Assembly: GCA_045539595.1 (NCBI GenBank)
Contig: JAZQFQ010000003.1
Span: forward strand, 1-25,096
DNA from: SIG701 sp045539595
Lineage (GTDB): Bacteria > Bacillota > Clostridia > Oscillospirales > CAG-272
Length of the DNA: 25,096 nt
Direction: 5' to 3'
The notes under the pieces were generated by a model that saw nothing but the letters and a program-made list of their open reading frames with translations, was not told the DNA's origin and did not search any database. Position 1 is the stretch's first letter. Every line of letters begins with the position of its first letter. The translations under genes were made by a program, and so were the position numbers. Of the stretch, positions 1 to 7,544 are shown one piece after another.

Positions 1-1
1 C

Positions 2-481
2 TTTGGCTGCGGAGGCAAGGGGGACGTGATCGACTTCGTGGCACGGCTCTTTGATTTGAGCAGCTACGAAGCGGCGCAAAGGTTGGCTGCGGACTTCGGT
101 ATCAGCACCGAGCCGGGACAGCCTGTGGCAGCTCCCCACAAGCCGAAACATCCCTATATCCGTCAGTTCCGGGAGGACGAAATGCTCTGCTTCCGTGTGC
201 TGACGGATTATTTGCATCTGCTGGAAGATTGGAAAGTGCGATATGCACCCAAAACGCCGGATGATGCTCTGGATGACCGCTTTGTGGAAGCCTGCCAGAT
301 GATTGATTATATCGAATATCTGGCAGATATTTTGACTGTGGGCGATCTGGAAGAACGTGCTGCCGTGGTGGACGAGTTGATGAAAAACGGCAAGTTTACG
401 TTCCTACAGGACTACACCACAAGAAAGAAAAAGGAGGATATGCGCCATGAGCGAAGAAAAGATGCAGACCTCGCCCCTTGA
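2..481 (+). CDS. CHC2 zinc-finger DNA primase, 3' part (partial)
   Basis: The reading frame is open from the window edge, so the N-terminus is missing. The first residues, FGCGGKGDVIDFVARLF, match the second half of the CHC2 zinc-finger of DnaG-type primases, where Cys-x-x-Cys is followed by Gly-Asp-x-(I/V)-x-F. About 120 mostly helical residues follow, with no TOPRIM domain, so this is a short primase-like protein of the kind carried by mobilizable elements and not a housekeeping DnaG. Its last 35 bases overlap the helicase gene, which points to translational coupling and a shared role in copying the excised element. The family call is well supported; an initiation role is inferred. Confidence 0.8.
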   Translation, partial: FGCGGKGDVIDFVARLFDLSSYEAAQRLAADFGISTEPGQPVAAPHKPKHPYIRQFREDEMLCFRVLTDYLHLLEDWKVRYAPKTPDDALDDRFVEACQMIDYIEYLADILTVGDLEERAAVVDELMKNGKFTFLQDYTTRKKKEDMRHERRKDADLAP

Positions 482-1766
482 GTGTCCGGCGTGGTTTGAC
501 GGAAAGAAAATCAATGAAACTGTATTCTGTGAGGAATTTCTCCGGGACTATCCGATGGTCACGATGAACGATGCGTTTTTTACGGTCAACGGCAGAGTAC
601 ACGATGAAAACCGCTTGAAAAAGGTCATCTATGACCGCATCAAGTATTATGTGACCAGCGGCGTAGCGAAGAAAGTTACCAATCTGCTTGATGTCATGCG
701 TATGGAGTGCTGCACCGCCAAACTCTCCCTGTATCAAGACCGTATCCATGTGGCAAACGGCACGTACTATCTGAACGGCACATTCAGCCCCGAAAAGGAT
801 TTCTGTCGAAACCGTCTGCCCGTTGCCTATAATCCCGATGCTCCTCAGCCTGTGACATGGCTGCATTTTTTATCCCAACTTTTAGAGCCGGAGGACATTC
901 TGACTTTACAGGAGTTCATGGGATATTGCTTTATCCCCTCCACCAAAGGACAGAAGATGCTCCTGCTGATCGGCAAGGGCGGCGAGGGCAAAAGCCGTAT
1001 CGGTATTGTCCTTCGTGCGCTGCTTGGCAGCAACATGAACACAGGCAGTATCGCCAAGGTAGAGACAAGCCCTTTCGCTCGTGCCGATCTGGAACATGAT
1101 CTTGTAATGCTGGATGATGATATGAAGCTGGAAGCTCTCCCCCAGACCAACAACATCAAGGCGATCATCACAGCGGAGCTTCCTATGGATTTGGAGAAAA
1201 AGGGACAGCAAAGCTATCAAGGCGATTTGTATGTACGCTTCATCGGTTTGGGCAACGGCGTTCTGCAATCCCTTTATGACCGCAGCGTGGGCTTTTTCCG
1301 CAGACAGATCATTCTCTCCACCAAGGAGAAAGACCCGAACAGAAAAGATGATCCGTATATCGCTGAAAAGATGTGCGCCGAAGCGGAGGGCGTCTTCCTG
1401 TGGGCATTGGAGGGGTTGCACCGTCTGATCGACAACGATTACAAGTTCACGGTCAGCCAGTCGGCACAGGAGAATATGGACGCTGCCGTATCGGACGGAA
1501 ACAACATCATCGAGTTTTTAAGCTCCGAAGGGTATATCCGCTTCAAGGCAGATCATGAGGTCAGCTCCAAAGACCTGTACGCTGTCTACAAGCTGTGGTG
1601 TGATGACAACGCTTTGACCAGTCTTTCCCAAAAGAGCTTCTGCGCTTTTCTCAAACAGAATGAGAGCCGGTATAACATCGAATACACCAACAAGGTTAGT
1701 ATCGGCGGCGGGAGGTATGCCAGAGGATTTGTCGGCATTGAGCTTCTGCAAAGACCGTTTCTGTAA
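447..1766 (+). CDS. P4/D5-type SF3 primase-helicase of a mobile element
   Basis: This 439-residue protein has a Walker A motif GKGGEGKS at residues 176-183 and a Walker B-like stretch LVMLDDD near 219-225. That arrangement, with a basic and aromatic C-terminal winged-helix-like part, is typical of phage/plasmid D5-type (P4 alpha-like) helicases. Such proteins unwind an origin as a hexamer. The ATG at 447 is chosen because AAGGAGG (431-437) lies nine bases upstream; an earlier ATG at 440 is in the primase frame. The gene overlaps the primase by 35 bases, so the two form a replication module. The 443-base stretch just downstream carries repeats that could be its origin (see the repeat entry). 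The helicase family is sure to a good degree; origin binding is inference. Confidence 0.85.
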   Translation: MSEEKMQTSPLECPAWFDGKKINETVFCEEFLRDYPMVTMNDAFFTVNGRVHDENRLKKVIYDRIKYYVTSGVAKKVTNLLDVMRMECCTAKLSLYQDRIHVANGTYYLNGTFSPEKDFCRNRLPVAYNPDAPQPVTWLHFLSQLLEPEDILTLQEFMGYCFIPSTKGQKMLLLIGKGGEGKSRIGIVLRALLGSNMNTGSIAKVETSPFARADLEHDLVMLDDDMKLEALPQTNNIKAIITAELPMDLEKKGQQSYQGDLYVRFIGLGNGVLQSLYDRSVGFFRRQIILSTKEKDPNRKDDPYIAEKMCAEAEGVFLWALEGLHRLIDNDYKFTVSQSAQENMDAAVSDGNNIIEFLSSEGYIRFKADHEVSSKDLYAVYKLWCDDNALTSLSQKSFCAFLKQNESRYNIEYTNKVSIGGGRYARGFVGIELLQRPFL

Positions 1767-1791
1767 AAATGATATTGACCCGAAAATACGT

Positions 1792-1865
1792 GTACCATCC
1801 GTACCAAGTGTACCACAGTACAGCAATGTACACAGCCGTACACATGGTACGGCAAGTACACGTAC
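1792..1865 (+). repeat. Iteron-like array of nine GTAC motifs
   Basis: GTAC begins at 1792, 1801, 1810, 1818, 1828, 1838, 1847, 1856 and 1862, so the start-to-start spacing is 9, 9, 8, 10, 10, 9, 9 and 6 bases. The array starts 26 bases after the helicase stop. Most copies sit in a TGTACC, CGTACC or GTACAC context, so both orientations of a short binding site are present. P4-type helicase genes are known to lie close to iterons that the helicase itself binds. An origin or replication-control site is therefore a reasonable inference, not shown. Confidence 0.6.
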
Positions 1866-1968
1866 TTTTCAGTCCGTTTCACTTTCTTTTTTCAAAGCTG
1901 TCCGTAGATAACCAATTTTCGGGCATTGAAAATTAATGGTAGTGAAAACAGGAAAGATTTTAACCGCA

Positions 1969-2070
1969 GAACAAAACCATTTCACTAAATCGTGCTTCTC
2001 TGAACAATGTACTCTGTTCACGGAACAATGGGTGTTTTTACTGTTCCAGACCAAACCACACGGAACAGTA
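1969..2070. promoter_or_regulatory. Cluster of GAACA/TGTTC half-sites, operator- or origin-like
   Basis: Half-sites occur at 1969 (GAACA), 2002 (GAACA), 2015 (TGTTC), 2023 (GAACA), 2042 (TGTTC) and 2063 (GAACA). TGTTC-ACG-GAACA at 2015-2027 is a perfect dyad. TACTGTTCC (2039-2047) and GGAACAGTA (2062-2070) are perfect 9-base arms 14 bases apart. The region is non-coding by my reading. It could be the operator of the small HTH protein downstream, or part of an origin. Confidence 0.45.
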
Positions 2071-2162
2071 AAGTGGGATATGGTCATACATGGACAGGAC
2101 ATCACAGGCGAAATTCTGAACGGATTTCAGAGATTACAGATTTTTCACTATTCGGTGAAGTG

Positions 2163-2187
2163 GGTATGCCGTAGGGCGTACCGTTTT
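2163..2187 (+). terminator. Hairpin followed by a short T-run (attenuator-like)
   Basis: GGTA-T-GCC, a GTAG loop, and GGC-G-TACC (2163-2182) form a stem with one internal mismatch, followed by GTTTTC. It sits 30 bases upstream of the GGAGG of the small HTH gene. A second small dyad, TTCAC/GTGAA, lies at 2144-2159. It may end transcription from the helicase side or attenuate the HTH gene. The T-run is short, so the call is cautious. Confidence 0.4.
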
Positions 2188-2227
2188 CGCCGCATTACAA
2201 ACAAAATTTATGGAGGATTTTATCAAT

Positions 2228-2443
2228 ATGAATGTACGCAACGAAATAAAGGCACAGATCATCCGTACCGGAATGACTATGCAGCAGGTGGTTGACCTGC
2301 TCTCAGACGAGTACAGATGGAGCGACAGTGTTTCCAACCTGTCCGCAAAATTGCAGAGAGAAAGTATCCGATACAAGGAAGTCGTGGAGCTTGCCGATGT
2401 GCTGGGCTACGACATCGTATGGCAGAAAAGGCAGGAGAAGTGA
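2228..2443 (+). CDS. Small XRE/lambda-repressor-like HTH protein of the element
   Basis: This 71-residue protein reads as a single helix-turn-helix domain: TMQQVVDLLSDEY supplies the first two helices and NLSAKLQRESIRYKEVVELADVLGYDI the recognition and packing helices. Such small proteins are common in Tn4451-like elements, where they are often misnamed. GGAGG at 2212-2216 lies 11 bases before the ATG at 2228. An in-frame ATG at 2210 overlaps that ribosome binding site and is less likely. The dyad-rich stretch upstream is a candidate operator. DNA binding is inferred from the fold, and the target is unknown. Confidence 0.7.
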   Translation: MNVRNEIKAQIIRTGMTMQQVVDLLSDEYRWSDSVSNLSAKLQRESIRYKEVVELADVLGYDIVWQKRQEK

Positions 2444-2626
2444 TGCTCCGGCAACATCCCCTCGCATCTCCCGTCCCCATAGGCACACCGCAGTGCTGCC
2501 TATGGATGGCAGTGAAAGATACGGTTTTCGCTGCCGCCGTCTGCAAGAGTAAGTTACGCAAAACGGCTTGATGCAGACGGGCTGACCATGGGAAAAGTTG
2601 CAGACATTTTCGCCTTGGTCAGCAGA

Positions 2627-2642
2627 GGTTGCCGCAGCAACC
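2627..2642 (+). repeat. Perfect 6-bp hairpin next to the oriT-like stretch
   Basis: GGTTGC-CGCA-GCAACC is a perfect dyad. It sits just after an 8-base inverted repeat, GCTGACCA (2581-2588) with TGGTCAGC (2616-2623). An imperfect tandem CCTCGGGAGAGCC / CCTCGGAGAGCC follows at 2651-2674. These structures fill the otherwise gene-free 348 bases between the HTH gene and the relaxase gene. Confidence 0.5.
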
Positions 2643-2675
2643 GCACTCCCCCTCGGGAGAGCCCTCGGAGAGCCC

Positions 2676-2768
2676 ACGGCACTTTGCAGACAGTATGGAT
2701 GAAAGTGTCACAGTGGGTTATTACACTTTGAAAAAGTGCCGTTCCCCGGTTCTCCCGTTGTCTGCAAA
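2676..2768 (+). other. Candidate oriT of the MobV relaxase (RSA-like nested inverted repeats)
   Basis: Three inverted repeats nest or overlap here. ACGGCACTTT (2676-2685) pairs with AAAGTGCCGT (2733-2742). AAAGTGT (2702-2708) pairs with ACACTTT (2723-2729). TTTGCAGACA (2683-2692) pairs with TGTCTGCAAA (2759-2768). The inner pair encloses GTGGGTTATT (2713-2722). This resembles the RSA sites of pMV158/pUB110-type plasmids, where AAAGTA/TACTTT arms enclose GTGTG and a nick before TTA. By analogy the nick would fall between 2717 and 2718. The site lies just upstream of the relaxase gene, the usual place for MobV oriT. The repeats are seen directly; oriT function is inferred. Confidence 0.65.
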
Positions 2769-2791
2769 TCTCAAAGAAAGGACAAAAATCT

Positions 2792-4081
2792 ATGGCAAGA
2801 AATGACGGAATAGATCGCACCGTTGCCCGTAATCAAGACATGGAAACACCGGATGATGTGGCAAAGGTACAGGAACACAATGAGCGTGAAAAGGACAGCT
2901 ACAGCAATCAGGACATCGTACCGGAGCATACTTCTCTGAACGTCCACTACAAGGCTCCCACGGACGATTATGTGAAAATGTTCGAGCAGATGGAGAAGGT
3001 CGGTGTGATCTCCACCAGAGGTCTGAAACCCAATGCCATCAAATACGGTGAGTTGGTATTTGATGTGAACTCCGCTTACTTCTACAACCACGGCGGCTAT
3101 GAATTTGCAAAACAGTTCTATGCTGATGCCTATAAAGCCGCCGTGGAGATCGTGGGCGGTGAGCAGTATATCATCTCCGCTGTGATGCACGCCGATGAAC
3201 GCAACCGGGCGATGTCCGAAGCTCTGGGCGAGGATGTGTACCACTATCACCTCCATGTGGTTTATATCCCGGTGGTGGAAAAGCAAATCCTGTGGTCGAG
3301 GCGATGTAAGGATGAAGCCCTCCGTGGAACCGTAAAGGAAACAATCATGCAGGTCAGCCGCAGTAAGAAATGGGACTCCAAGCCGGTGCTTGATGAGAAC
3401 GGAAATCCCAAGCTCAACGAAAAAGGAAAAAAGATTTTGAAGTCATCCTACAGTGTCTTGCAGGATGACTTTTTTAATTTCATGCGAAGTGCCGGTTATA
3501 CCGATGTGGAGCGTGGAGAGCGTGGCAGCACCGAGGAACATCTGACGGTGACGCAGTTCAAGGTACAGGCTGAACAGCAGCGGTTGGAAGCAGTGACCGG
3601 ACAGGTGGCACAGGCAGAACAGAGCTTGGAGGATGCCAAGGCTGCCGCAGAGAAGCAGAAAAAGAAGCTGGAAGCTCTGCAAAAGGAAACCAAGGTTGCT
3701 GTATCTGTTGCTCTGACCGCACAGGAGATCGAGTCGATGGGTAAGAGAAATTCCTTTACAGGGAATGTCACTCTGACAGCGGTTGAATGCCGCACCCTAA
3801 AGGATTATGCGGTCAGCAGCTTTGCGGAAAAGGCTGAGAAAATCAAATACAAGCAAAAGTACGAGCGGGCAGAGAAAAGCGCAAAGGTATGGAAACAGCG
3901 TTTTGAAAAGCTGCAGGAACAGTATCAGGAACTTAAACAGAAAGTCCAGCCTTTCCTTGATGCGATAGAGATTGCATCCGAAAAGGTCTGGTCTTTTGTC
4001 AATACCGTCCTCGCAAGAGGAAAGGAAACACAGGAACACAAAGCACCTGTCCGCAGGCGTGGACAGGACATGGAGATTTAA
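2792..4081 (+). CDS. MobV-family (Mob/Pre) relaxase
   Basis: The 429-residue protein has the Mob_Pre layout. Near the N-terminus HNEREKDSYSNQDI matches conserved motif I. The metal-binding histidine triad is in YHYHLHVVYIPV, with His151, His153 and His155. The second half, from about residue 250, is charged, Gln/Glu/Lys-rich and predicted coiled coil. Such enzymes nick one strand at oriT and lead it into a recipient using another element's transfer machinery. ATG 2792 is preceded by GAAAGGA at 2776-2782. It is followed 18 bases later by the TnpW-like gene. Relaxase genes of this family also occur in Tn4451-like elements (TnpZ), which fits the neighbours. Confidence 0.88.
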   Translation: MARNDGIDRTVARNQDMETPDDVAKVQEHNEREKDSYSNQDIVPEHTSLNVHYKAPTDDYVKMFEQMEKVGVISTRGLKPNAIKYGELVFDVNSAYFYNHGGYEFAKQFYADAYKAAVEIVGGEQYIISAVMHADERNRAMSEALGEDVYHYHLHVVYIPVVEKQILWSRRCKDEALRGTVKETIMQVSRSKKWDSKPVLDENGNPKLNEKGKKILKSSYSVLQDDFFNFMRSAGYTDVERGERGSTEEHLTVTQFKVQAEQQRLEAVTGQVAQAEQSLEDAKAAAEKQKKKLEALQKETKVAVSVALTAQEIESMGKRNSFTGNVTLTAVECRTLKDYAVSSFAEKAEKIKYKQKYERAEKSAKVWKQRFEKLQEQYQELKQKVQPFLDAIEIASEKVWSFVNTVLARGKETQEHKAPVRRRGQDMEI

Positions 4082-4099
4082 GAAAGGAATATTTTGCCT

Positions 4100-4417
4100 A
4101 TGAACGAAAATAAGACCTATACAGTAGATCAGCTTAACCAAATGATGATGCGTGATGACCTCACGGAATGGGAACTGGTTGATGCTTGTTCCTTTATCGA
4201 CATCAGCTACTATGAGCCGGTTTGCGAGCCGCCCATTGACTTTCTGGAAGAATGCCGAAAGCGTTGGGAAGCTCTGACTTCTCCGTTCCGCACCACCATT
4301 GAACGGAAGATCGGGAACACATGGTATGTCATTGAAACTGAATGTGCAGGAAGTGAGCCGCTTGCCGATAAGGTAAAACGGCTCATTTTTTCTGAGAAAG
4401 GAGCGATTTGTTCATGA
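4100..4417 (+). CDS. TnpW-like small transposon protein with N-terminal extension
   Basis: The 105-residue product ends in a segment (FRTTIERKIGNTWYVIETEC, then DKVKRLI) that resembles TnpW-family proteins of Tn4451-like elements, where an IGNTxYxV strand is followed by a D(K)xxRLI helix. The first 60 residues, acidic and rich in Asp, Glu and Leu, are extra relative to the usual 50-70 residue TnpW. GAAAGGA at 4082-4088 supports ATG 4100 over an upstream TTG at 4094. No function is firmly known for the family. Its place between relaxase and recombinase is conserved. The family call rests on recall of a short motif, so it is moderate. Confidence 0.6.
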   Translation: MNENKTYTVDQLNQMMMRDDLTEWELVDACSFIDISYYEPVCEPPIDFLEECRKRWEALTSPFRTTIERKIGNTWYVIETECAGSEPLADKVKRLIFSEKGAICS

Positions 4418-4433
4418 TTCAGACTCAAAGTTA

Positions 4434-4442
4434 TGATATAAT
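4434..4442 (+). promoter_or_regulatory. Extended -10 promoter for the serine recombinase
   Basis: TGATATAAT (4434-4442) is a perfect TATAAT with the extended TGn element. It lies about 50 bases before the recombinase ATG, just past the end of the TnpW-like gene. No good -35 hexamer is seen at 17 bases, as is common for extended -10 promoters. It would let the recombinase be made independently of the upstream operon. Confidence 0.65.
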
Positions 4443-4494
4443 ACAGTCATGCACACCGATTCTGTCAGCTGACCAACAACCGAAGGAGGATATT

Positions 4495-6162
4495 ATGTTG
4501 GATCAGCAGAAAATTACCATCATTTATTGCCGTCTGTCCGTAGAGGACATCAAGGAAGATTCCAAGGGCGGCAAGGCTGATGAATCCAATTCGATACAGA
4601 ATCAAAAAGAATACCTGACTCGATACGCAAAAGACCACGGGTACACCAATCTGAAAATTTTGGTGGATGACGGTTATACCGGGACGAACTTCAATCGTCC
4701 CGGCGTACAGGAAGGCTTCGAGCTTGTCAAACAGGGACTTGTGGGCTGCTGGCTGGTCAAAGACCTCAGCCGCTTTGGCCGTGACTATCTGACCGTTGGG
4801 CAATACACGGACATTATCTTTCCGAGCTATGATGTTCGTTTTATTGCTGTCAATGACGGAGTGGACAGTGAACGGGGCGACAGCGAGGGCATGGCTGCAA
4901 TTCGTAATTTGTTTAACGAATGGTATCCCCGTGACACCAGTAAGAAAGTCCGTGTAAGCCTGCATCAGCGTGGTACAAGCGGCAAGCACATGGGCAAGCC
5001 GCCCTATGGCTACCGCTGTGACCCGGAGGACAAGGAGCATTGGATTCTGGATGAGGAAGCAGCTCCCGTTGTCAAGATGATTTTTGACATGAGCATCGAC
5101 GGCAAGGGACCGGAGCAGATTGCAAGGATTCTGGAAGAAAAGCAGATTTTAACAGCAAAGGCTCTGTATGCCAAGCAGAAGAAAAAGCCGATGCCCGAAA
5201 GACCGTATCATTGGATTGGTCAATCTGTGGTCGGCATACTGGAACGGCAGGAGTACACCGGCTGTACTGTCAACTTCAAGACTTATTCCAAGTCCTACAA
5301 GCTGAAAAAGCGAATTCCCAATGACCCGGAGAATATGTTCTATCTGCCGGACACGCAGGAAGCGATTGTATCACAGGCACAGTTTGACAGGGTGCAAGAA
5401 CTCCGAAAGAACAAACGCCGACCCGCAAAAGCGGAACGGCAGGGATTTTTCTCCGGTCTTCTGTTCTGTGCTGATTGCGGCAGCAAGCTCCACTTTGCCA
5501 CAAGCAAGAGCTTTGAGGGCAAGCAGGATCATTATGTCTGCAATCACTACAAGAGCAACCGTGGTACTTGTACTGCTCACTACATCCGTGAGGATACGCT
5601 GCGTGACATCGTTCTGGAACGAATCCGAGCTGTCAACGAGTATATCCGTAGCGATGTGGACAGCTTCCAAGAGGAATATCTGCAATGCCGAAAAGCCGAC
5701 CATGAGCAGAGCATCCGTGATGACAAAAAGAAAGTGGAACAGGCGAAAAAGCGTCTTGCTTCTCTGGATGTCATTATTTCAAGGCTGTACGAGGACTTCG
5801 CTCTCGGTGAGATCAGCAAGGACAGATACAAGAAAATGTCCGCTGACTATGAGGAAGAACAGGAACGGTTAAGGCTCGAAATTGACGTTATCGAGGAATG
5901 GGTGGAACAACGGGAAGAAATGGACGAGGGCTTGAACGCCTTTATCGCTTTGACACAGAAGTATGTGGATGTGGAGGAGCTGACACAAACCATCGTGAAC
6001 GAGTATATCAAGATAATCGTAGTCTTTGCGCCGGACAAGTCCAGCGGCAAGCGACAGCAGAAAGTGAAGATTTACTTCAACTTCGTGGACGATGTGGAAA
6101 TTCCCGTTATTTCCGAAACAATTACTACAGAAACAACCTATGGACGCAGAAAAACGGCGTGA
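4495..6162 (+). CDS. Large serine recombinase (TnpX-like)
   Basis: The 555-residue protein starts with a resolvase/invertase catalytic domain. YCRLS places the nucleophile at Ser15, and LVKDLSRFGRDYLTVGQY and RFIAVNDGVDS are further catalytic-domain motifs. A Recombinase domain follows (about 160-290), then a zinc ribbon with CADC (Cys325, Cys328), Cys349 and Cys359. After that come a coiled coil (about 390-470) and a DUF4368-like C-terminus. Such enzymes excise and integrate elements by double-strand cleavage at short att sites. ATG 4495 is preceded by AAGGAGGA (4483-4490) and by its own promoter. An in-frame TTG at 4408 lies upstream of that promoter and is rejected. The gene is the last one of the element, next to the right junction. 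Confidence 0.92.
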   Translation: MLDQQKITIIYCRLSVEDIKEDSKGGKADESNSIQNQKEYLTRYAKDHGYTNLKILVDDGYTGTNFNRPGVQEGFELVKQGLVGCWLVKDLSRFGRDYLTVGQYTDIIFPSYDVRFIAVNDGVDSERGDSEGMAAIRNLFNEWYPRDTSKKVRVSLHQRGTSGKHMGKPPYGYRCDPEDKEHWILDEEAAPVVKMIFDMSIDGKGPEQIARILEEKQILTAKALYAKQKKKPMPERPYHWIGQSVVGILERQEYTGCTVNFKTYSKSYKLKKRIPNDPENMFYLPDTQEAIVSQAQFDRVQELRKNKRRPAKAERQGFFSGLLFCADCGSKLHFATSKSFEGKQDHYVCNHYKSNRGTCTAHYIREDTLRDIVLERIRAVNEYIRSDVDSFQEEYLQCRKADHEQSIRDDKKKVEQAKKRLASLDVIISRLYEDFALGEISKDRYKKMSADYEEEQERLRLEIDVIEEWVEQREEMDEGLNAFIALTQKYVDVEELTQTIVNEYIKIIVVFAPDKSSGKRQQKVKIYFNFVDDVEIPVISETITTETTYGRRKTA

Positions 6163-6180
6163 CCTTCGGGTCACACCGTT
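6150..6180 (-). terminator. Intrinsic terminator facing pfp, overlapping the recombinase stop
   Basis: On the minus strand the arms AACGG-t-GTGACC and GGTCAC-g-CCGTT pair around CGAA and run into TTTTT (positions 6154 to 6150). On the plus strand the same stem has a TTCG loop but no T-run. The hairpin contains the recombinase stop codon, so it lies inside the element. It would end pfp transcripts that cross the junction, and would shield the element from antisense reading. Confidence 0.7.
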
Positions 6181-6190
6181 CTCTGCGGCA

Positions 6191-6210
6191 AATAGTTACT
6201 TGTCACTATT
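6191..6210. other. Candidate right attachment site dyad
   Basis: AATAGT (6191-6196) and ACTATT (6205-6210) are inverted arms around TACTTGTC. The dyad lies in the 76-base gap between the recombinase stop and the pfp stop, which must hold the element-chromosome junction. Serine recombinase att sites usually have imperfect dyads around a two-base core. The exact crossover cannot be fixed without the left end. Confidence 0.3.
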
Positions 6211-6238
6211 AAGCCTTTTGTATACGGGATTTTTTGTG

Positions 6239-7498
6239 TCAGATACTCATGTGCACCGGCAGACCCTGGTTGTAGATGATCTGGGGTTCACCCTGAATCA
6301 GGGGAAGCAGATACTCCAGGCATGCGTCGGTGACGTTGTTGCAGCGCTCCGTGATGAACTCATCCGGCACCTTGCGCTCCTTGTTGGCGATGTGGATGAT
6401 CTCGGAGGTTTCGTAGGATACAGAATAGCCGTTGGCCTCATCGGCACGGACGATGGCGATCATGCATCCGGTGGCACCCAGGATGGCGGCCTGCACACCG
6501 GCGCTGCCGGCGGCGGCGGACTCGGTCAGGTCGGTCAGAGATGCGCAATGCGCGGCACAGCGCTGGGTCAGGCTCAACTCCACAGAACGGACCTTGCAGC
6601 CGAATTCACGCTTGACAGCGTCCTCCAAGGTCTTGGCAGTACCGGCCAGATAGCGATGGCCGAACACGTCCTTCACGCCGCTCTGGTCACCTTCGCCCAC
6701 ATAGGTGCCGTTGGCAAAACGGATGCCCTCGGACACAGCGATAACCAGATTGGGTTTCTTCTCAAAAGCGGCACGGATATCGTTAAAGAACGCCTGCATG
6801 GAGAAGACGGACTCGGGCAGATAGACGAAATCGGGAGCGGCACCGCCCAGGATACGGGGCAGAGCGGCAGAGGCGGTCAGCCAGCCGGCGTCACGTCCCA
6901 TGATCTCCACGATGGTAACAGCGGGAACGGTATATACCGCGCAGTCGCGGACGATTTCCTGCATCTGGGATGCGATAAACTTGGCGGCGCATCCGAAGCC
7001 GGGCGCGTGATCCGTGCCGGGCAGGTCGTTATCGATGGTCTTGGGCAGACCGACGACGCGCATGGGATAGTCGTGGGCGGCGATGTAGCGGCTCAGCTTT
7101 TCCACGGTATCCATGGAATCGTTGCCGCCGATATAGAAGAAGTACCGGACATCGTGCTCGCGGAACTTCTCGATCAGGCGATCGAAGAATGCTTCATCCT
7201 GTGCGGGATCGGGCAGTTTCTTACGGCAGGAGCCGAGAGCGGCCGCGGGCGTCTGAGAGAGGATCTGCAGCTTCTCCTCATTGGCAGTGCCGTCCTCATT
7301 TTTAAAGATCTCACCGAGATCCACAATGCGTCCGTCGAGGAATCCCTCGATACCGTTACGCATACCGTACAGTTTGGTGATGCACTCGCCGGACTCCCGG
7401 GAGAATGCGCTGCGGATTACACCCGCAAGGGTTGCATTGATGGCGGCGGTAGGACCGCCGGACTGGCCGACAACTGCGGCACCGATCAGTTTATTCAT
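6239..7498 (-). CDS. pfp: PPi-type 6-phosphofructokinase (diphosphate-fructose-6-phosphate phosphotransferase)
   Basis: The 419-residue protein opens with VGQSGGPTAAINATL, the phosphate-binding loop. It then has YFFYIGGNDSMDT and GLPKTIDNDLPGTDHAPGFGCAAK, the active-site motifs, and MGRDAGWLTASAAL. In this superfamily an Asp after GG(D/N) (GGNDS here, versus GGDGS in ATP enzymes) is associated with use of pyrophosphate. It would phosphorylate fructose 6-phosphate reversibly in glycolysis in the cytosol. AGGTGA lies six bases before the ATG at 7498 (MNKL). The ATG at 7504 touches the AGGTGA directly and is less likely. TTGACT-17-TATAAT lies upstream, and the mobile element abuts its 3' end. 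The PPi call is from motif knowledge; activity is untested. Confidence 0.88.
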   Translation of the reverse strand: MNKLIGAAVVGQSGGPTAAINATLAGVIRSAFSRESGECITKLYGMRNGIEGFLDGRIVDLGEIFKNEDGTANEEKLQILSQTPAAALGSCRKKLPDPAQDEAFFDRLIEKFREHDVRYFFYIGGNDSMDTVEKLSRYIAAHDYPMRVVGLPKTIDNDLPGTDHAPGFGCAAKFIASQMQEIVRDCAVYTVPAVTIVEIMGRDAGWLTASAALPRILGGAAPDFVYLPESVFSMQAFFNDIRAAFEKKPNLVIAVSEGIRFANGTYVGEGDQSGVKDVFGHRYLAGTAKTLEDAVKREFGCKVRSVELSLTQRCAAHCASLTDLTESAAAGSAGVQAAILGATGCMIAIVRADEANGYSVSYETSEIIHIANKERKVPDEFITERCNNVTDACLEYLLPLIQGEPQIIYNQGLPVHMSI

Positions 7499-7544
7499 AG
7501 TCATTCACCTGGCAATAGCCATTCCTCACTAAAGTATATATGTA

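Noticed and set aside
1936..2295. 119-codon frame in the gap after the helicase
   Set aside because: It overlaps the small HTH gene, lacks a ribosome binding site and covers dyads; composition looks non-coding.
4408..4494. TTG start giving a longer serine recombinase
   Set aside because: The extended -10 promoter lies inside this part, and ATG 4495 has a strong AAGGAGGA.
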